From the NCBI GenBank assembly GCA_965530755.1, contig CBESNA010000015.1:22244-86243 (forward strand): a stretch of DNA of 64,000 nt, in the 5' to 3' direction. Shown here piece by piece: positions 24,318-32,955 of the stretch. Numbering within the stretch: position 1 is the stretch's first letter; each line of letters starts with the position of its first letter. Origin of the DNA: SZUA-35 sp965530755. Its GTDB lineage: Bacteria > Actinomycetota > Acidimicrobiia > Acidimicrobiales > SZUA-35. Below the pieces are notes generated by a model that saw only the letters and a list, made by a program, of their open reading frames with translations, had not been told where the DNA came from and did no database searches. The position numbers were made by a program, and so were the translations under genes.

Positions 24318-25505
24318 TCAGACGAGACGAGTCATGGCAGCATCGAACACCGCGTGAGCGACATCGATCTTCCCCATCGATGGGAGTGAGGTGGCCCCGG
24401 CAGGCCCGACGATGGTGACAGTGTTGGTTTCATGGCCGAAGCCGACACCAGGCGCTCCCACGTCGTTGGCGACGATCAGGTCTGCGCCCTTCCTGGTGAG
24501 CTTGTCGGTTGCGTTCGCGACGACATCGTCGGTCTCGGCCGCGAAGCCGATGAGGATCTGGCCCGATGGTTTCGAACTTCCGAGCGCGGCCAAGATGTCA
24601 GTCGTGCGTTCGAGTGCGAGCTCGGGGACGCCACTGGCCTTCTTGATCTTGCGTTCGGGCACGGTGGCGGGTCGGAAATCGGCGACGGCAGCGGCCATCA
24701 CGACGATGTCGGCGTCGACGGCGGCGGCGAGCACGGCGTCGTGCATCTCCTGCGCTGTGCTGACCTCGACCAAGGAAACTCCGGGCGGTGTTGGCAGGTC
24801 GACAGTGGTGATGAGCACCACCTCGGCACCGCGTCGCCGGGCGGCCCTTGCGAGCGCATAGCCCTGCTTGCCAGTCGAGCGATTCCCGATGAAACGAACG
24901 GGGTCGATGGCCTCTCGGGTACCACCAGCCGAAACGACTACCTTCTTGCCGGCCAAGTCGTCCGGTCGGAACACTCCGATGACTGCTTCGACCACCACCT
25001 CGGGGGCGGCCAATCGACCCTTGCCGATGTCGCCGCCCGCCAAGCGCCCTTCCTCCGGCGGCACGATGATGACTCCACGGTCGGTCAAGACGGCCAGGTT
25101 CTCCTGCACCGCCGGGTGATCCCACATCTCGGTGTGCATCGCCGGGCAGAGAATCACCGGGGCCTCGGTGGCGATGAGGGTTGCCGCGAGCAAGTCAGCT
25201 GACCGGCCGGTGCGGTAGTCGGAGATGATCCGGGCCGTCGCCGGACAGACCACGATGGCATCACAGGTCTGACCGAGCGACGTGTGCGGAATCGGTTCAC
25301 TGTCGTTCCAGAGCGACGTCTTGGGCCGTTCGGATGCGAGCGCGGCGAATGTCGTCGCTCCCACCATGTGGAGCGCCGCATCCGTCAGGACAGGGATGAC
25401 ATGCGCGCCAGCGTCGACCAGACGCCGACACACCTCAATCGATTTGTAGGCGGCGATCCCGCCGGTGACTCCGAGAACGATCCGCTTGCCATCGAGTTCG
25501 CTCAT
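24318..25505 (-). CDS. coaBC: bifunctional phosphopantothenoylcysteine decarboxylase/synthase
   Basis: 395 residues. The flavoprotein CoaC half has GVTGGIAAYKSIEVCRRLVD, the active-site His in PHTSLGQTCDA and the PAMHTEMWDHPAVQENL substrate loop. The CoaB half has VVVSAGGTREAIDPVRFIGN, TGKQGYALARAA and the C-terminal VANDVGAPGVGFGHETNTV. Together they convert 4'-phosphopantothenate and cysteine to phosphopantetheine for coenzyme A. ATG start; last gene of the mihF-gmk-rpoZ-coaBC group. Confidence 0.95.
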   Translation of the reverse strand: MSELDGKRIVLGVTGGIAAYKSIEVCRRLVDAGAHVIPVLTDAALHMVGATTFAALASERPKTSLWNDSEPIPHTSLGQTCDAIVVCPATARIISDYRTGRSADLLAATLIATEAPVILCPAMHTEMWDHPAVQENLAVLTDRGVIIVPPEEGRLAGGDIGKGRLAAPEVVVEAVIGVFRPDDLAGKKVVVSAGGTREAIDPVRFIGNRSTGKQGYALARAARRRGAEVVLITTVDLPTPPGVSLVEVSTAQEMHDAVLAAAVDADIVVMAAAVADFRPATVPERKIKKASGVPELALERTTDILAALGSSKPSGQILIGFAAETDDVVANATDKLTRKGADLIVANDVGAPGVGFGHETNTVTIVGPAGATSLPSMGKIDVAHAVFDAAMTRLV

Positions 25506-25526
25506 CCGACGGTCGGTTGCGCCTGA

Positions 25527-25811
25527 TCAGGCGGAGTCGTCGTCGGCCTCGACCACGGCTTCAGGGTCTGGGCGCACAGCCACGATCTTGTCTGCGGCGA
25601 TCTCCTCGAACGCGATCGACAACGGCTTGCGAGCCACCGAAGTCACCTGTGGGGGGATTCGAGCACCGATGCCCTCGTTGAGCTGCCCGAAGTAGGCATT
25701 GATCTCGCGGGCACGAGTGGACGCCAGCGTGCAGAGTCCGAACTTCGAACCTGCGCGCTCCAAGAGTCCTTCGACTTCTGGGGACATCATTGAGTCATAC
25801 ATTTCGGCCAT
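25527..25811 (-). CDS. rpoZ: RNA polymerase omega subunit
   Basis: 94 residues. SKFGLCTLASTRAREINAYF and RKPLSIAFEEIAADKIV match actinobacterial omega, which promotes assembly of the polymerase beta' subunit. The ATG at 25811 lies 17 nt inside the end of gmk, so translation is coupled. It ends with an acidic tail. Order gmk-rpoZ-coaBC is strongly conserved. Confidence 0.94.
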   Translation of the reverse strand: MAEMYDSMMSPEVEGLLERAGSKFGLCTLASTRAREINAYFGQLNEGIGARIPPQVTSVARKPLSIAFEEIAADKIVAVRPDPEAVVEADDDSA

Positions 25812-26358
25812 GGTTGGCACCTCCGAACGAGGTGAGTATAAGGGCGTCGAGGTCGGCCACGGTGCGATCGAGCTGGTCATTCACAATGGTGTGTGCGCCG
25901 AGCTCTGCGGCCGCCCCCCGCTCTTCCTCCGCTTTCTGCATGCGAGCCTGCACCTTTTCGGGTGGATCACCCCGCCCCGTGAGCCGCGCATGTTGTTCCG
26001 CAGCCGACGGAGCGATCAGGAAGACCAGCAGTGCATCCGGTTCGAGTACGGCCACCTGCCGAGCACCCTGGACGTCGATCTCGTAGATCAGGATCTTGCC
26101 ATCGGGGGCATCAGGGGTCGGCGTGCCATAGAGATTACCGAGGAATTCGGCGTATTCGACGAATCCTCCGACCGCAATCCGCTTTTCGAAGGCATCGCGA
26201 CTGACGAACTCGTAAGCATCCAGGGACTCGCCATCCCGGCGTTCTCGAGTCGTCCACGATTTGCTGAGCCAGTAGCGGTCGTTGACAGCCACGAGCCTTG
26301 CCACCACCGTCCCCTTCCCGACCCCACCGGGACCGGAGACGACAACGATGTCGGCCAC
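25795..26358 (-). CDS. gmk: guanylate kinase
   Basis: 187 residues. P-loop SGPGGVGKGTVVARL, SKSWTTRERRDGE (GMP site), GNLYGTP and IYEIDVQGARQV are present. Phosphorylates GMP to GDP. Starts right after the mihF stop without a gap, and overlaps rpoZ at its end. Confidence 0.95.
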   Translation of the reverse strand: MADIVVVSGPGGVGKGTVVARLVAVNDRYWLSKSWTTRERRDGESLDAYEFVSRDAFEKRIAVGGFVEYAEFLGNLYGTPTPDAPDGKILIYEIDVQGARQVAVLEPDALLVFLIAPSAAEQHARLTGRGDPPEKVQARMQKAEEERGAAAELGAHTIVNDQLDRTVADLDALILTSFGGANHGRNV

Positions 26359-26673
26359 TCAGCCGAACGCCTTGAGCAGCTCGGCCCGCTGACGGTCCCC
26401 AAGACCGGCGAGGCGCCGGGAATCGGCGATTCCGATGTCATCCATCGTGCGTCTGGCCGACACCTTGCCGACACCGGGCAACGACTCGAGCACGGCGAGC
26501 ACCTTGATCTTGGCCAGGATCGGATCGTTGTCGGCCTGTTCGAGCAGCTCGGGAAGCGTGACGGTTCCCATCTTCAGACGAGCCTTCACCTCCGCCCGCA
26601 CGCGTCTGGCGATCGCTGCTTTCGCCAGCGCTGCCGTCCGCTGTTCATCAGTCAGTTTCGGAGGAATGGCCAT
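26359..26673 (-). CDS. mihF: actinobacterial integration host factor
   Basis: 104 residues. LTDEQRTAALAKAAIARRVR, GTVTLPELLEQADND, KIKVLAVLESLPGVGKVSAR (helix-two-turn-helix DNA-binding part) and DIGIADSRRLAGLG are those of the actinobacterial IHF, a nucleoid protein restricted to this phylum. ATG at 26673 with TAGATT ending 6 nt before it, so mihF probably begins its own leaderless transcript with gmk, rpoZ and coaBC. Confidence 0.92.
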   Translation of the reverse strand: MAIPPKLTDEQRTAALAKAAIARRVRAEVKARLKMGTVTLPELLEQADNDPILAKIKVLAVLESLPGVGKVSARRTMDDIGIADSRRLAGLGDRQRAELLKAFG

Positions 26674-26679
26674 GGGAGG

Positions 26680-26685
26680 AATCTA
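26680..26685 (-). promoter_or_regulatory. -10 element of the mihF-gmk-rpoZ-coaBC transcript
   Basis: TAGATT on the minus strand ends 6 nt before the mihF ATG; no Shine-Dalgarno is present. It separates this operon from the upstream pyr operon. Confidence 0.5.
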
Positions 26686-26690
26686 GCGGC

Positions 26691-27401
26691 TCAGAGGTCG
26701 CTGAAGAGGGCAGCGGCTGCGGCGCGAGGATCATCGGCGAGCGTGACGGCCCGGCCGATGACGAGAAGGTCGGCACCGGCGTCGAGCGCCGCCTCCGGGG
26801 TGACCGCCTTCGGCTGATCGTGGCGATCGGCCCCGGCCGCTCTGATCCCAGGAACCACTCGCTTCGTTCGAGGGGCGAGTTCGCCGATGTCCTTGAGATC
26901 TCCGGCCGAACAGACGATGCCACCGCAGCCGGCCTCGACCGCCAGTCGCAGACGGTACGGGACGATGTGGTCTGGTGCATCGGCGTCCGAGGTGAGCACC
27001 GTGATGGCAAGGGCCATCGGGTCAGGAAGGCCGGCGTTCCTTGCCCCCTCCATCAATCCCTCCACGCCGGCCTTCAGCATCTGGCTGCCTCCCTGCGCGT
27101 GCATCGTGAGGTAGCTCACACCGAGAGCGCCCGCCACCTTGGCCGCCTTGTGCACCGTGGTGGGAATGTCGTGCAGTTTGAGATCGAGGAAGACGTCGTA
27201 CCCATTGTCGAACATCGAACCGATGACGTCAGGGCCAGACGCCGTGAAGAGCTCGAGCCCCACCTTCGCCACTCCGAACCAGGGGGCCATCTGCCGCGCC
27301 AATCGATTCGCCTCGACAAGATCGTCGACGTCGAGGGCCAAGGCCAGCTTGGCTTTGAGTTCTGGTGGCAGACCGGTAGCGGTCGATTGTGGCTCGGACA
27401 C
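26691..27401 (-). CDS. pyrF: orotidine 5'-phosphate decarboxylase
   Basis: 236 residues. LALALDVDDL, VAKVGLELFTASG, DVFLDLKLHDIPTTVHKAA (catalytic D-K-D pattern), TMHAQGG and VVPGIRAAG, LLVIGRAVT complete the barrel. It makes UMP from OMP, the last step of the operon. GTG at 27401 is preferred because AGGAGT lies just upstream; a TTG at 27467 directly after the pyrD stop would add about 22 non-conserved residues. A 66-nt spacer to pyrD contrasts with the tight overlaps of the rest of the operon. Confidence 0.93.
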   Translation of the reverse strand: MSEPQSTATGLPPELKAKLALALDVDDLVEANRLARQMAPWFGVAKVGLELFTASGPDVIGSMFDNGYDVFLDLKLHDIPTTVHKAAKVAGALGVSYLTMHAQGGSQMLKAGVEGLMEGARNAGLPDPMALAITVLTSDADAPDHIVPYRLRLAVEAGCGGIVCSAGDLKDIGELAPRTKRVVPGIRAAGADRHDQPKAVTPEAALDAGADLLVIGRAVTLADDPRAAAAALFSDL

Positions 27402-27467
27402 GGAGACTCCTGTTTGTTTCGATGCGGTTTCGCTGGGTTGGTGCCCATCGATCGAGACGAGCACCAA

Positions 27468-28448
27468 TCAGTACCGGGCTGAACCGACCAATTCGCCGAA
27501 GCGACGAACCCGATGTTTAGCGCACCAGCGGGCCAGATCGGTGGTTAGTCTGCCGCACACCCGGGGATCATCGAACGTGGCAGTGCCGATTTGCACTGCG
27601 CTGGCTCCAACCAACGCGAACTCGACGATGTCCTCGGCCGAGGCCGCACCCCCGGCGGCGACAATCGGCAGATCAGGGTGGGCTGCGTGCACATCGGCTA
27701 CTGCCTTGACGGCGAGTGGATGGATGGCGGGACCGGACACCCCCCCGGCTCGACCGGGTCCGCGGCCATCGAGTCCCGCCCCGATGCGGGGCCGGCGAGT
27801 GACCGGATCGACAGACAGTCCGAAGTAGGTGTTGGCCACGGTGACCGCCTCGGCTCCGGCGTCTCGGGCCGCAGCGGCGATGTCGACCAGGGCAGGTCCG
27901 ACGTTCGGACTCAACTTCGCCCAGCGCGGTCGGCCGCAGGCCGCGGTCGCTGCGATCACTTCGGTGGTCAATTCACGAGAGTGGGCGAAGAGTTCGTTGC
28001 CGTGCTCGGTGTTCGGGCATGAAATGTTCACCTCGACCGCCACGACGGTGGAGGGTGCGTCGGCCAGCAACTCGGCGGCTCGCCGGTAGTCGGCGGTCGA
28101 GCGGCCCCAGATCGACGCAACGACCGTCGCTCCCGCCGCTTCGAGGTCTGGCAGTTCCTCGACGAGCCAACGCTCGACTCCCGGGCCTTGGAGGCCGACC
28201 GAGTTGATCATTCCCGACGGTGTCTGGTGCACGCGAACGGGAGGATTGCCGTCCCACGGATACGGGGCGAGCGACTTCACGACGACGGCTCCCAGCGAAG
28301 CGAGATCGACATAGGCGCCGAGTTCGGCGCCGTGTCCTGCGGTGCCGGCGGCGGTCATGATCGGCGACGACAACAAAACTGACCCGACGGTCGTCGACAG
28401 ATCGACCGACGCAGCCGCCCGACGCGATCGCCACCGGCCCAGCATCAT
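27468..28448 (-). CDS. pyrD: dihydroorotate dehydrogenase, class 1
   Basis: 326 residues. SPIMTAAGTAGHGAELGAYV, GMINSVGLQGPG, VEVNISCPNTEHGNELF and VAAGGAASAEDIVEFALVGA are FMN-barrel motifs. A cysteine in the SCPN position marks class 1 (soluble) rather than the membrane class 2 with serine. The VKSLAPYPWDGN stretch resembles type 1B, which needs PyrK, but no pyrK gene is in the operon. The ATG at 28448 overlaps the carB stop (ATGA). Confidence 0.9.
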   Translation of the reverse strand: MMLGRWRSRRAAASVDLSTTVGSVLLSSPIMTAAGTAGHGAELGAYVDLASLGAVVVKSLAPYPWDGNPPVRVHQTPSGMINSVGLQGPGVERWLVEELPDLEAAGATVVASIWGRSTADYRRAAELLADAPSTVVAVEVNISCPNTEHGNELFAHSRELTTEVIAATAACGRPRWAKLSPNVGPALVDIAAAARDAGAEAVTVANTYFGLSVDPVTRRPRIGAGLDGRGPGRAGGVSGPAIHPLAVKAVADVHAAHPDLPIVAAGGAASAEDIVEFALVGASAVQIGTATFDDPRVCGRLTTDLARWCAKHRVRRFGELVGSARY

Positions 28449-31400
28449 TCGGTCGCTCGCATTCCGCTGTGGATCTCCTGGAGCGAGCGAACCTCGAGCG
28501 ATGACGAGGTCCAATCGGCCATGCCTCTGGCCACAGCTGCTGCAGCGGCCACGGTGGTCACCAGCGGGACGCCTTCCTGCGCCGCAGCAGTGCGGATGTA
28601 CGAACCGTCCGCACGCGCTCCTCGGCCCCGCGGCGTGTTGATCACGAGGGCCACCTCGCCAGCGGCGATCAGGTCGAGCGCGGTGGCGCCGCCACCACTC
28701 TCGCCCTCGATGATCTTGGAAAGGACACGCTCGACCTCGAGCCCTGCCCCGGTCAGCGCTGCGGCCGTTCCCGCCGTGGCCACCAGACGGTGACCAAGCC
28801 CCACAAGAGCTCGAGCAACCTCGATACCGACTTCCTTGTCACGGTCGGCGAGGGACAGGAAGATCACGCCATCGGAGTCCGGGGCGAGCGCCGTTCCCGC
28901 AGCAAGCTGGCTCTTCAGGAACGCGAGGCCCGGTGTGACATCGATGCCCATCACTTCGCCCGTCGAACGCATCTCCGGCCCGAGCAGCGCATCGGTGTCC
29001 GGGAATCGATTGAACGGGAGTACGGCCTCTTTGGCCGAGAAGTGCTCGGTTCGCCACAGCCCGTTGGCGGGAATCCCTTCGGCCCTGAGTTCGGCCAGCG
29101 TCGATCCTGCCATCACCCGGCTGGCGATCTTGGCCAGCGGGCGACCGGTGGCCTTCGCCACGAACGGGACCGTACGCGACGCCCGAGGGTTCGCCTCGAT
29201 CACGAAGACCTGGCCGTCTTTCACGGCGAACTGCACGTTGATGAGCCCGACGACCTCGAGCGACGCCGCTATCGAACGCGTGTACTTCTCGAGCACCGCA
29301 ACCGTCGAATCGGCGAGGTTGGGCGGCGGAATCAGGCAGGCCGAGTCGCCGGAATGCACTCCAGCCTCCTCGACGTGCTCCATGACGCCCCCGATGATGA
29401 TGTCACCGGTCGCATCACGGATGGCGTCGACATCGACCTCCGTGGCGTCTTCCAGGAAACGATCGACCAGGACCGGGCGCTCGGCCGAGAGTCCGCCCTC
29501 GCGACCAAGCGAGCCGGCCGAAGCGAGGGCCTTCATCGCCGATGTCAGATCAGCGTCGTCATAGACGATCTCCATGGCTCGGCCGCCGAGCACGTAGCTC
29601 GGCCGCACCAACGCGGGATACCCGATGCGTCCGACGACCTCGAGCGCGCCTTCGGGGGTCGTGGCCGTTCCGCCCGCAGGTTGCGGAATCTCCAGCTTGG
29701 CGCACAGCGATGCCCACTGATCGCGGTCCTCTGCTGCGTCGATCGCGGACGGAGCCGTTCCGAGCACGAGCTCAGCGGGGAGCCGATCTGCCAACTTCAG
29801 CGGAGTCTGGCCCCCGAGGGAGACGATCACCCCGATGGGCTGTTCGGCATCGATGACGTTCATGACGTCTTCGTAGGTGAGCGGCTCGAAGTACAGACGG
29901 TCGGACGTGTCGTAGTCGGTCGAGACAGTCTCGGGGTTGCAGTTGATCATGACCGTCTCGAACCCGGCGTCGCGCAATGCGTAGCTGGCATGCACGCAGC
30001 AGTAGTCGAACTCGATGCCTTGGCCGATGCGGTTCGGACCCGAGCCGAGGATCACGATGCGGGGCTTGGTTCCCTCGCGCACTTCGTCCTCGTCCTCGTA
30101 GGTCGAGTAGTGGTAGGGCGTGCTCGCGTCAAACTCGGCGGCACACGTGTCCACGGTCTTGAAGGTCGGGAGAACCCCGGCGGCGATCCGAGCCGTCCGG
30201 ATCGACTCCTCATCGAGGTCGCCCTCGAGAATCGAGGCCAGCTGCGCATCACTGAACCCAAGACGTTTCGCCCGACGCAGCTCCGCCACCGACAGATCGG
30301 TCGGAGCGCGCCCGACGAGTGTGGCTCGTTCCTCTGTGATCACCGAGAGCTGGTCGAGAAACCACGGGTCGATCTTCGACGATGCGTTGATCGCTTCGAT
30401 CGAGATGCCACGACGCAGGGCGGCCTCGACCTGGAAGATGCGGTCTTGAGTGGCAACACCACATGCGTCGAGCAGCTCGTCGTCTGTCATGGCATCGAAC
30501 TGGTCGCCGGCGTCGAATCCGGTGGATCCCTGCTCGAGCGAACGGCACGCCTTCTGCATGCTCTCGGCGAACGTGCGACCGATGGCCATGGCCTCGCCGA
30601 CCGACTGCATCGAGGTGCCGAGGATCCCGCTGGTGCCGGGGAACTTCTCGAATGCCCAGCGAGGGAACTTCGTGACCACGTAGTCGATGACCGGCTCGAA
30701 GCTCGCCGGGGTCACCTTCGTGATGTCGTTCTGGATCTCGTCGAGGGTGTAGCCGACGGCGAGCTTGGCTGCGATCTTGGCGATGGGAAAACCGGTCGCC
30801 TTGGATGCGAGTGCCGATGACCTACTGACCCGCGGATTCATCTCGATGATGAGGCGGCGACCGGTCTGAGGATCGACCGCGAACTGGACGTTGGATCCAC
30901 CCGTCTCGACTCCGACGCGTCTGAGGCAGGCAAACGCATCGTCGCGCATGGCCTGGTACTCCACATCGGTGAGCGTCTGGATCGGCGCCACCGTGATCGA
31001 GTCGCCGGTGTGAGTACCCATCGGGTCGAGGTTCTCGATGCCGCAGATGATGACCTGGTTGTCGTTCTTGTCGCGCATCACCTCCAGCTCGAACTCCTTC
31101 CAGCCGGCGATGGACTCCTCGATGAGGATCTCGCTGATCGGACTGGCGGCGAGTCCGTTTGCTGCGACCTTCTCGAACTCTTCCATCGTCGAGGCGATCC
31201 CGGTCCCCCGGCCGCCCAGGATGTACGCCGGCCGAATGACGATTGGCAGGCCCACCTCCTCGACGATGCGCCGAGCGCTCTCCATGTCACGGGCCACGCC
31301 GCTGATCGGGCTCTCGAGTCCGATCTCGGTCATGGCCTCTTTGAACTTCTCGCGGTTCTCGGCCGTTTCGATGGCCTCGGCGTCGGCACCGATGAGCTCG

Positions 31401-31738
31401 ACTCCGTTTGCCTCGAGAACGCCGGCCTCGACGAGCTCCATCGCGAGATTGAGGGCCGTCTGCCCACCGAGGGTCGGCAACAGGGCGTCCGGTCGTTCCT
31501 TCTCGATGATCTTGGTGAGCACCTCGAGCGTCATCGGCTCGATGTAGGTGGCGTCAGCGAACTCCGGATCGGTCATGATCGTGGCCGGGTTCGAGTTGGC
31601 CAGGATGACGCGGAAGCCGTCCTCTCGGAGGACCTTGCAGGCCTGAGTGCCCGAGTAGTCGAACTCGCAGGCTTGGCCGATCACGATCGGTCCTGATCCG
31701 ATGAGCAGGATCGAAGAGATGTCGGTGCGTTTCGGCAT
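28445..31738 (-). CDS. carB: carbamoyl-phosphate synthase large subunit
   Basis: 1097 residues. Two ATP-grasp halves are visible: the first begins SSILLIGSGPIVIGQACEFD and has RPAYILGGRGTG, the second begins RIVILGSGPNRIGQGIEFDY and has RPSYVLGGRAMEIVY. A C-terminal MGS-like allosteric domain follows (VFLSLADRDKEVGIEVARAL-like region). It makes carbamoyl phosphate from ammonia, bicarbonate and ATP with CarA. The ATG at 31738 overlaps the carA stop by one nt. Confidence 0.97.
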   Translation of the reverse strand: MPKRTDISSILLIGSGPIVIGQACEFDYSGTQACKVLREDGFRVILANSNPATIMTDPEFADATYIEPMTLEVLTKIIEKERPDALLPTLGGQTALNLAMELVEAGVLEANGVELIGADAEAIETAENREKFKEAMTEIGLESPISGVARDMESARRIVEEVGLPIVIRPAYILGGRGTGIASTMEEFEKVAANGLAASPISEILIEESIAGWKEFELEVMRDKNDNQVIICGIENLDPMGTHTGDSITVAPIQTLTDVEYQAMRDDAFACLRRVGVETGGSNVQFAVDPQTGRRLIIEMNPRVSRSSALASKATGFPIAKIAAKLAVGYTLDEIQNDITKVTPASFEPVIDYVVTKFPRWAFEKFPGTSGILGTSMQSVGEAMAIGRTFAESMQKACRSLEQGSTGFDAGDQFDAMTDDELLDACGVATQDRIFQVEAALRRGISIEAINASSKIDPWFLDQLSVITEERATLVGRAPTDLSVAELRRAKRLGFSDAQLASILEGDLDEESIRTARIAAGVLPTFKTVDTCAAEFDASTPYHYSTYEDEDEVREGTKPRIVILGSGPNRIGQGIEFDYCCVHASYALRDAGFETVMINCNPETVSTDYDTSDRLYFEPLTYEDVMNVIDAEQPIGVIVSLGGQTPLKLADRLPAELVLGTAPSAIDAAEDRDQWASLCAKLEIPQPAGGTATTPEGALEVVGRIGYPALVRPSYVLGGRAMEIVYDDADLTSAMKALASAGSLGREGGLSAERPVLVDRFLEDATEVDVDAIRDATGDIIIGGVMEHVEEAGVHSGDSACLIPPPNLADSTVAVLEKYTRSIAASLEVVGLINVQFAVKDGQVFVIEANPRASRTVPFVAKATGRPLAKIASRVMAGSTLAELRAEGIPANGLWRTEHFSAKEAVLPFNRFPDTDALLGPEMRSTGEVMGIDVTPGLAFLKSQLAAGTALAPDSDGVIFLSLADRDKEVGIEVARALVGLGHRLVATAGTAAALTGAGLEVERVLSKIIEGESGGGATALDLIAAGEVALVINTPRGRGARADGSYIRTAAAQEGVPLVTTVAAAAAVARGMADWTSSSLEVRSLQEIHSGMRATE

Positions 31739-32955
31739 CAGGATGCTCCTCCGTTGCCGGTCGATCGGCTCATCAGTTGGTCGAAACGATCGAAGAGATA
31801 GGCGGAATCGTGCGGTCCTGGACTGGCCTCGGGATGATGCTGGACACTGAACGCCAACTCGTTGCGGACGGCCAGTCCTTCGCACACTCCGTCGTTCAGG
31901 TTCACATGCGTGACGTCGGCAACATCGGCGATCGACTCTGCGGTCACGGCGAAGTTGTGATTCTGACTGGTGATCTCGACCTTGCCCGTCGTTTCGTCCC
32001 TGACAGGATGGTTGGCACCGTGATGTCCGAACGGGAGCTTCTCGATCGTTCCACCGATGGCGAGCGACAAGAGCTGGTGGCCCAGACAGATGCCGAAGAT
32101 CGGAACCTCGCCGATCAGGCCCTTGATGGCCTCGACGCCGTCACCGACGGTTTCGGGATCGCCGGGCCCGTTCGACAGGAACACACCGTCCGGCTCTCTG
32201 GCAAGGACGTCGGCGGCCGACGTCGATGCCGGCACCACCTCGACCGACGCGAAGCGGCCCAGGTGGGCCAGGATCGTCGCCTTGATACCGAAGTCGTAAG
32301 CGACGATCGATCGCACCCCGGATGCCGGTTCGAGCCCAACCCGATACGGCTCGCTGGCGCTGACCTGGGACACGAGATCGATGCCACTGGTTCCAGGCTC
32401 GGCGGCGGCGACGGCGGCAAGTTGATCGACCGTGCTCGCTCCCACTCCCTCGAGCGGCCCGAATGCGCCCGGCATCGCCCCCGTGTCACGGATCAGGCGA
32501 GTGAGGCGCCGAGTGTCGACTCCGGCGATCCCCGGCATGTCGTGGCGGACGAGGAAATCGGAGAGATGCTCCTCAGCCCGATAGTTCGAGTGCCGGCGGG
32601 CCAGATCTCGCACGATCACACCGCGAGCGAACGTGCCACGGCTCTCATCGTCTGTCTCGTTGGTGCCGTAGTTCCCGATGTGAGGGTACGTGAACGTGAT
32701 GATCTGACCGGCGTAGGACGGATCGGTGAGAATCTCCTGGTAGCCGGTGAGCGCCGTGTTGAACACGACCTCGCCCTGGCCGATCCGGCCCGCACCGATC
32801 GCCTCGCCGTGGAACACACTCCCATCGGCGAGCACCAGCGCAGCCGACCTGATCGGAACGGTGGTCCTCGGTGCTCCTGCTTGGATGGTGATGCCGTGTC
32901 CTGCCATGGCGTTGTTCCTGGTCGATCCACTGCTTGTCATCTGACTGTTCGTCAT
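31738..32955 (-). CDS. carA: carbamoyl-phosphate synthase small subunit
   Basis: 405 residues. The N-terminal domain (ALVLADGSVFHGEAIGAGRI, GEVVFNTALTGYQEILTDPS) is followed by class I glutamine amidotransferase: GICLGHQLL with the nucleophile Cys, and AFSVQHHPEASPGP with His and Glu. Supplies ammonia to CarB. The ATG at 32955 overlaps the pyrC stop (ATGA) and has GGGGAGG upstream. The first 30 residues are a Ser/Asn-rich extension. Confidence 0.95.
   Translation of the reverse strand: MTNSQMTSSGSTRNNAMAGHGITIQAGAPRTTVPIRSAALVLADGSVFHGEAIGAGRIGQGEVVFNTALTGYQEILTDPSYAGQIITFTYPHIGNYGTNETDDESRGTFARGVIVRDLARRHSNYRAEEHLSDFLVRHDMPGIAGVDTRRLTRLIRDTGAMPGAFGPLEGVGASTVDQLAAVAAAEPGTSGIDLVSQVSASEPYRVGLEPASGVRSIVAYDFGIKATILAHLGRFASVEVVPASTSAADVLAREPDGVFLSNGPGDPETVGDGVEAIKGLIGEVPIFGICLGHQLLSLAIGGTIEKLPFGHHGANHPVRDETTGKVEITSQNHNFAVTAESIADVADVTHVNLNDGVCEGLAVRNELAFSVQHHPEASPGPHDSAYLFDRFDQLMSRSTGNGGAS

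Noticed and set aside
28790..30820. Long open frame on the plus strand opposite carB
   Set aside because: It is the antisense of a very well conserved gene in GC-rich DNA; the protein is Arg/His/Asp-rich with no recognisable domain.
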